Position numbers and translations under genes: made by a program. Positions 58,392-64,000 of a stretch of 64,000 nt of DNA are shown here, in pieces (positions within the stretch are counted from its first letter, which is position 1; each line of letters opens with the position of its first letter). The notes beneath the pieces were generated by a model that did not search any database, had not been told where the DNA came from, and was given only the letters and a program-made list of their open reading frames with translations. The stretch is from Cytidiella melzeri (taxonomy: Eukaryota; Basidiomycota; Agaricomycetes; Polyporales; Irpicaceae), in the NCBI GenBank assembly GCA_022592445.1, contig JABYQR010000139.1, positions 1-64,000 of the forward strand, read 5' to 3'.

Positions 58392-59258
58392 CAAGAAGAG
58401 GTTTTCTGTTATACACTCTCCCTCTACTCCACGCAGAAGCTTGCATGTTCCCCATGAGATGAGGTCTGAGCTCCGTGCATGGAGTGTGCTCTGCGGGCAT
58501 CATCATCTTCACCGATGATCTCGACCACGGCTCCGTGCGCTAAGAGGGGCGACTCGTCTCTGTCCTGAACATGGTCGCGCAGAGGACTACAGCCCTGAAA
58601 TGACGAGCACTTCGGGTATGCGACCAAGAATCAGCAAGACTTGCTTGGTTTGAGGTAGAAAGTAAAACCTGTGTACCGTGTGCGGTGTCAACATCTATTC
58701 CTCCACTGTTTGTTCAACAGGACCTTCCTGTACTGTACACGTGCGCAACAAAGAGTATACCTGAGTACAAGAGGTTTGTAGCATAAGCATAGTGTAACAA
58801 GGCAGGAGATGGCAAGACAGGAGACAAGGAAAGAAGCCTAGATGTCTGGCATACATGGACGGGCATGTCACTCCCTCATCAAAAATCTGAACGAGATATC
58901 TGACGAGACACCCAATTGATTCTGAGCACGTCTCTTCGTCTCCTTGGCCCCTCTTGTGTGCCCCTTCTAGAGATTCCCATGCAAAGCAGATGATTAATTA
59001 TCTCAAACAGTGAATACAATTTTTGGCTGCTTTTAGAGGCCTCCCACATTGACAAAACCATCTAAGAGAATGAACAAGACTGCTAATGTGTAGTAAAAAG
59101 CCTCCTGCCAGTCCCCCTCTGCACAAAACACTTAAGCAGGCACTCCCGAGTGAGCCTGGCACTGCTCGTGCTCAGTTGCTTGCACCAGAGACACCCCAGA
59201 TCTGCAACTCAGACACACAATGCCGCAGCCTTCCAAGATTGACTTGTGAGTGCCTGTC
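58392..59258. other. Intergenic, no supported gene
   Basis: A minus frame at 58,627-58,424 (MVAYPKCSSFQGCSPLRDHV...) is short and unmatched. The rest has no long frame. 59,090-59,250 runs into the 3' flank of the secreted-protein gene. Confidence 0.4.
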
Positions 59259-59738
59259 TTATATCACCAGACATCCCGGTTCTCTTCTTTGTATCTTTGT
59301 CACTCCTGCCGTTTGAAGAAGACGATCCATGGCTTCTGGGTATAAGGCTCTCAATTTACGACCAAGCTCATAAATCTGGCCAATGGCCTGATATTTGCCT
59401 TCTGCACCTGCAGGAGGTTGGTTCCCTTCCAAAGCCGCTATCACTGTTGCTTTAGAAACATCTTCTGGTGATCCCCCAATGATTTTCTTTGCTTCCACAA
59501 GCTCTGGCCCATTGAAATTGTTTTCTTTAATGACATGTATGACTTGAGGCAGAGTGAGAGAGTTGCCTGCATGAGTGGCTGCATCTGTGCCTGGCTCTTC
59601 AGCATTGCCGCTGTGGCTGCTGGATAAACCAGAATAAGAGAGTTCTCTACGGCTGTGTGGGGTGGCAGACACAGTCACAGTGTAGAATGTGCTGGTGAAG
59701 ATAGTGGAGAACAAGATGAGAGAGGTTGAGAATCGCAT
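59259..59738 (-). CDS. Predicted small secreted protein (159 aa)
   Basis: The frame from ATG at 59,738 starts MRFSTSLILFSTIFTSTFYT, a typical signal peptide with likely cleavage after VSA. The mature part contains LTLPQVIHVIKENNFNGPEL, EAKKIIGGSPEDVSKATVIA and YQAIGQIYELGRKLRALYPE, helical in character, with only one Cys. I do not recognise the family. I chose this ATG over the one 45 nt upstream because it opens the signal peptide and is shared with the paralogue at 11,769. The sequence upstream carries tandem splice-unit copies and a TATA box. No effector or enzyme role can be claimed. Confidence 0.65.
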   Translation of the reverse strand: MRFSTSLILFSTIFTSTFYTVTVSATPHSRRELSYSGLSSSHSGNAEEPGTDAATHAGNSLTLPQVIHVIKENNFNGPELVEAKKIIGGSPEDVSKATVIAALEGNQPPAGAEGKYQAIGQIYELGRKLRALYPEAMDRLLQTAGVTKIQRREPGCLVI

Positions 59739-60110
59739 GATGGTATAGAAAGGGTGGTTTGCAAGGAGGTTCGAGAAAGACAAAGATGGCCAGCTTTGAT
59801 AACAGCTTCAGTACAGTGATCCAAGGCAGGTACAACACAGACAACAAAGTACTTACTGACCAGTGCTGAAGCAATGGAAGATTGAAAGCAACAGGAAGGG
59901 GTGATTTGACAAGGGTTGGGAAGAAAAATAAGACAGCTAGCTGTAAGCACAACTTTAGTACAATGACCCAAGGCAACTACCACATGCATAAGGTACTTAC
60001 CGACCAGCGCTGATTTCTGAAGCAGTGGAAGGATCTGGAGGAATGACAATGTGCTGTGGCACAAGAATGGTATCCACAAGGGACTTTATACATTCTGTGG
60101 TTCTGCTGTG
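59739..60110 (-). promoter_or_regulatory. TATA box and tandem 5'-exon units of the secreted-protein gene
   Basis: On the minus strand: TATAAAG at 60,084-60,090; a first exon ending GCTGGTCG before the donor GTAAGT at 60,000; an acceptor (TTACAG) at 59,941-59,942; an 84-nt exon-like unit ending before a second GTAAGT at 59,856; then the ATG-bearing exon. The two donors are 144 bp apart, and exon 1 and the unit share TTCAG..CTGGTC. The same arrangement lies upstream of the 11.6-kb gene. Splice use is inferred. Confidence 0.5.
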
Positions 60111-63100
60111 TTGATACAACAAACAGTGCTTCTATGCTCTAAGAACAGGGTGGAAGTGTTTCATGTTGGCCCCTAAATCAATGATCAGTGATAATTAATC
60201 GCTCAATGCGTCAGAAAACAGCCAGTGTTGATACCCAAGAGGAATTTGTTTCAGTTTGTTTTTGATCAGTTTTACTTACAACAGACATTGATGAGTGTAT
60301 CTTTTTTTTGTTGACGGTACAGGACATCTGAGGCAGTGTTAAACATACCATAAACAAACTTGCTCCAACTTGCAAAATAACAACACAAGGATATACAATA
60401 TGTTGCACAACAACAGGATTGATCTCTTTCTGCACCATATGTTTGGCCCATCAATGACTCCAGAAGGTATTCTGAAACAGGGGAATCAAATCAAAAAGGT
60501 GAGACACAATGGTTGGATCCTGAGTGCAACACTGCTACAAAGGCTGTCCAGCCTGTTCCCTAACATGTGGCACCCATGATGTCTCCATTGGTTACTGCAG
60601 GATGTCTTGTTAGATGTACCACAGCCACAAGATGTCTTGGATTTCCACCAAAAACAGTCTAAATTGACTGTAGTTACACAGAAAGTGCTGTAATCTGAGT
60701 TACAGCCTTGTGCATTATTTACTGAAACCCTTCCATTTTTGCTGTGTTTGGCTATGTCTGTTAGACCAAAATTGCGGTGACTTGTGACAATTTATGCTGG
60801 TGTTGTCAACTCAGGCATGTTACTCCTCATTGCATAGCACAACTAGGATCTACTCTTGTCAACCGTACAAAGCATGAACTGTGGCATGCTACAGCATCTT
60901 GCTTTTTTTTTCAAGCTGTAAGTGGACCTTGACCAACAAAGATACTTACAATTGTGTATGTCTAGTTTGTCACACTGTCACAGTTCTGGCATACCAAACA
61001 AGAACAAACAGATTGAAAACAAGTGCTAGTTTCACTAAATCATGCAAACAACTGTAATTAAAGTACAAGCACAGTGTAAATAGATACTGGGCTACAGAAG
61101 TCTATATCAAACCTGAACTCCATGCAGGAGCAATGCAACAAAGGAACAGTGCAATGTGAAACCAAAAACAAATGCAAAACAGGATATAACAAAAGGGCCC
61201 CACTGCTATCTGTGCAGCTACGTTCTAATTGGCCAATCAAGCAAGGGCTTGTGAACCTGAAGGAGGCAGAGAGAGAAGCAAATCTGTAGTGATTTAAAAT
61301 TAAGAGGCTGGATGAAGAGAGAGTGAGCCTGCTTGAAGTGCTTCTATCACCAGGAAAAGCTGCAGGATCTGAGAGAATAAGGGAGCCAGAGAAAAACAAA
61401 TGTAGCAAGGGCAAGCGCCAGTGCACCTGAGGTTGCAGATGCAACACAGATGCAGACACAAATTAGGACACAAGCAAGAGCAAGAACACAAGCACAAGCA
61501 AAAATTTGCACACAGAGACAAGCAAGAGCTTGAAAGAGAACAAACTTGAGTTCACACACGTAAAACAACAGCTCTGTCCCAAACACACTTTAGCCTTGAG
61601 CTACAGAACCAGCTTGCACACAATCCCAATACTTCTTGCAAGAGCTCTCAAATGAGAAGAAGCTGTATGCTTGCAAGTATGGACTTTGTTTGAGCATTCA
61701 CACATCAAGCAGTTTCTGGACATATCAACTCTGTCTGGAAGAAGGTAAAGGAAGAGTCTGGCACAGCCAGCCTTTCTCAGACCTGCTCCAGAATTTAGGC
61801 TGCACTTGACCTCACGTTTTTTTGGCAAGAGCCAAACACCTGCACGTTTAGAATAGCTATCTTGATGAGTAATTATGTCACTGTTATCAAATTGAATAAG
61901 TCATATAGCCTTGAATAGTTGCTCAGAAAAATGACTTTGTTACCTAAAAGAACTTTGGTAAGCAGCTTGTTCCTGGCAATAGCCTTGCCAAGTAATTTGG
62001 TCGTGAGTATTGGCTGTAGTAAGTGCATTTGTCACTGGTGACACTTTTGATAAGCAGCATTGTTGGGGATAAAGTGACTGTTATACAATTGATATGTGTG
62101 GCTGCAAGAAAAGCAAGCATGCATTAGTAGAAATATTCATCAATGGTAACAAGGGGCTTCAGATATCCTTTCATCAATCTTGTGCAGTGCTTACTGCTGA
62201 TGCAACAATCATTTGTAGCACTCATTTGCTGATGCAAAACATGTTTTACATGCTCTAAAAACAAAGGGGTTGGAGATCTCTTGATAGAATCAACTACCAG
62301 AACATGTTACATGTGTCCTGTTGATGTCTGAACTGCCTCATCCTGATTTGAACTGCCACAGGCTGTGCTCTGATGGTAGCTCATGTTCAGAGAGAAAATA
62401 ATGTTTGTGGAACTTTGTGGAACAATCAGTGGCAGTGCTCACTGCTGATGCAACCAAAAGTTTCCATTCTCCAAGAATTCATGTGTTTGTTATTCTCTGC
62501 TTGCAAGATGCTGGTTGCTCAAATTTGTGTAGTGTGTTCTGATGATGATTCTTGCCCAGAGAGCAAGTAAGGTTTGTAAATTGCTGTGCATGTCTGCAGT
62601 GAATTCAAGCATCTGACCAGGATCCAATATTATCTTGCTTATGTGCCAGCAAGTACAAGACTACAAGGTTCCAAGGGACTGACAACAAACCCAATGTAAT
62701 GTCATCAGCTGTGCTCATTTCTATATGTTATTTTTATTTGCCTCCAAATTCTTACACTTTGGGGGATAAGAGGGTCACATCAATGCGCTGGTGCACACTA
62801 ACAAACATTTTTCCTTCATTCTTCAGGAATTGTAACTGGTGTGAAGTGCCTTTGTCCAATGGGTACACTGTTACAACTCCTGAAGAACATAGAAGAATTG
62901 TTTCAGTGTGTACCAGCACATTGATGCTTGTTCACATGTGACCCTCTTGTCTCTGAAGCATATTAACACAGCTTATGGCATTACCTTGGCTTTATTTTCA
63001 ACCCTTTGAAACTTTGTATCAGATCATGTTTTGATTTTTACAGGCTGGACATGGGCACAAATATACACATACTGTACACCATTTGATAGCCTTGTGCAAA

Positions 63101-63654
63101 CATCTGGCCTAAAAATCTTTGTCACTTGGTGTAGAATTGAGCAAATTACAACCAGTGACTGAATCAGACATGTACAGCAAACTACAAACATTATCTAGTC
63201 TCTAAGCAACCATTAGCCATGTTTTCAGTGCTGGTATGAACAAGACATTTACCACCCCTATAGCATGTTATGTTTGTGTTGCATCAACAGTGGGCACTGC
63301 AATTGATTGTTTCCACAACATGCCACAAACATGACTTGCTTTCTGAGTAAGAGTTACCATCAGAACACAGCCTGTGGCGGTTCCAATGAGGACAAGGCAG
63401 TTCAGACATCAACAGGACACATATAACATGTTTGCAAAGTCAGTGTTTATTCTTAGATTGTGTAGACTGTTTCTTGCATCAGCAGTAGACACTGCACAAG
63501 GTTAATGAAAAGATTTACCAGTTAGAGCCTATGGTCTGGCTACCTCTATGTCTAGAGAATTTGTCAAGGGGCCCACACACAGGCACAAGACCTAGAAGAA
63601 AAGGAAAGAAAACCTTCAGCACGTCTAGAGACATGAGGAAGCAGGGGCAGTCTT
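60111..63654. repeat. Non-coding repeat region, same family as 7-11.6 kb
   Basis: 60,440-60,640 matches 22,430-22,620. 61,430-61,520 is a low-complexity 'aagcaagagcaagaacacaag' run. 62,140-62,470, 62,735-62,840 and 63,250-63,430 carry units of the ~143-bp array and the TTCTTCAGGAATTGTAA motif. No gene is supported; the Cys/Ala-rich minus frame at 61,300-61,586 comes from the low-complexity run. Confidence 0.6.
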
Positions 63655-63725
63655 ATTGAAGTGTAACAGTAAGGGTTACCACTCACCAGATAAGTTGGTA
63701 AGCTTGAGGGGATGGTGTGAGATTA
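63655..63725 (-). repeat. Fragment of the LTR 3' end seen at 3,070-3,140
   Basis: Inverse of the sequence around CAACTTATCTGGTGAGTG...TTACTGTTACAC at 3,070-3,140, with a few changes. It is embedded in the non-coding repeat, which continues to the window end at 64,000 with another CTTCAGGAATTATAA copy at about 63,730. Confidence 0.6.
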
Positions 63726-64000
63726 TAATTCCTGAAGAATGAAGAATTGTTCCAGTGCATGCCAGTGCTTTGAGCTGTCACAACATGTAACACTGTTGTT
63801 CTATGCCACAAGATTTAATGGGAAATGTGACAATTAGCATTCTTTTTCTGACTACACAAATGCAATCAATGGGAAAGTACTGATTTTGTTACTAGCACTT
63901 CAAAACATGTTATGTGGGCACTTTTTCCGATCAAAATGCAGTATTTGATTTTCACAACGAGCACATCTACACCAATGGTGGAAAAACCTACAACATATGT

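Noticed and set aside
61300..61586. Cys/Ala-rich minus-strand frames
   Set aside because: They come from a low-complexity 'aagcaagagcaag' run, read through in several frames.

Overview
The window reads as a transposon-choked region of a filamentous basidiomycete genome, probably Agaricomycetes. I judge this from host genes cut by many introns of about 45-80 bp, from fungal-type repeats (chromodomain Ty3 elements, pogo/Tc1 elements, hAT and MULE transposases with SWIM fingers), and from a RecQ-like helicase lying tail to tail with a gene I recall as the fungal DUF6589 family. No rRNA, tRNA, CRISPR array or prokaryotic operon was seen. I cannot name the species.

Layout. 1-4.1 kb: 3' end of a Ty3 chromovirus, a scrap of Ty1/copia pol and LTR-like fragments. 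4.1-7.0 kb: a pogo-like transposon with perfect ends, TA duplication and an apparently intact four-exon transposase. 7.0-11.6 kb: non-coding repeats with a ~143-bp tandem array and a 399-bp foldback element. 11.6-12.2 kb: a short secreted-peptide gene behind tandem splice-unit copies. 12.2-22.0 kb: a hAT element containing a solo LTR and a complete Tc1/mariner element; the mariner carries a second copy of the foldback and an uninterrupted passenger gene. 22.0-24.3 kb: a repeat and a decayed unknown gene. 24.4-41.6 kb: a candidate new two-gene element, with inverted ends of about 230 bp, a RecQ-like helicase and a DUF6589-like gene transcribed towards each other, split by an 11.3-kb Ty3 retrotransposon that holds further insertions. 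42.1-45.1 kb: a MULE transposase with one stop. 46.3-48.6 kb: scraps that look like a Rho GEF gene.

48.8-54.7 kb is the only clean host island: a small heat-shock protein, a METTL2-type tRNA m3C methyltransferase and a GPATCH1-type G-patch protein, for which I could build complete spliced reading frames (159, 397 and 898 aa). 55.0-58.4 kb: a MULE derivative with ~850-bp inverted ends and a 9-bp target duplication, hit by an LTR. 59.3-60.1 kb: a second secreted-protein gene of the 11.6-kb type. 60.1-64 kb: the same non-coding repeat family as at 7-11.6 kb.

Nesting gives a relative history. The hAT jumped into a copy of the secreted-gene promoter repeat, the mariner into the hAT, and the foldback into the mariner. 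The Ty3 element split the helicase shortly after its start codon, and non-coding repeats and another LTR then landed inside that Ty3 element. Five broken element genes carry in-frame TGA codons explainable as CGA to TGA changes, consistent with deamination of methylated CpG.
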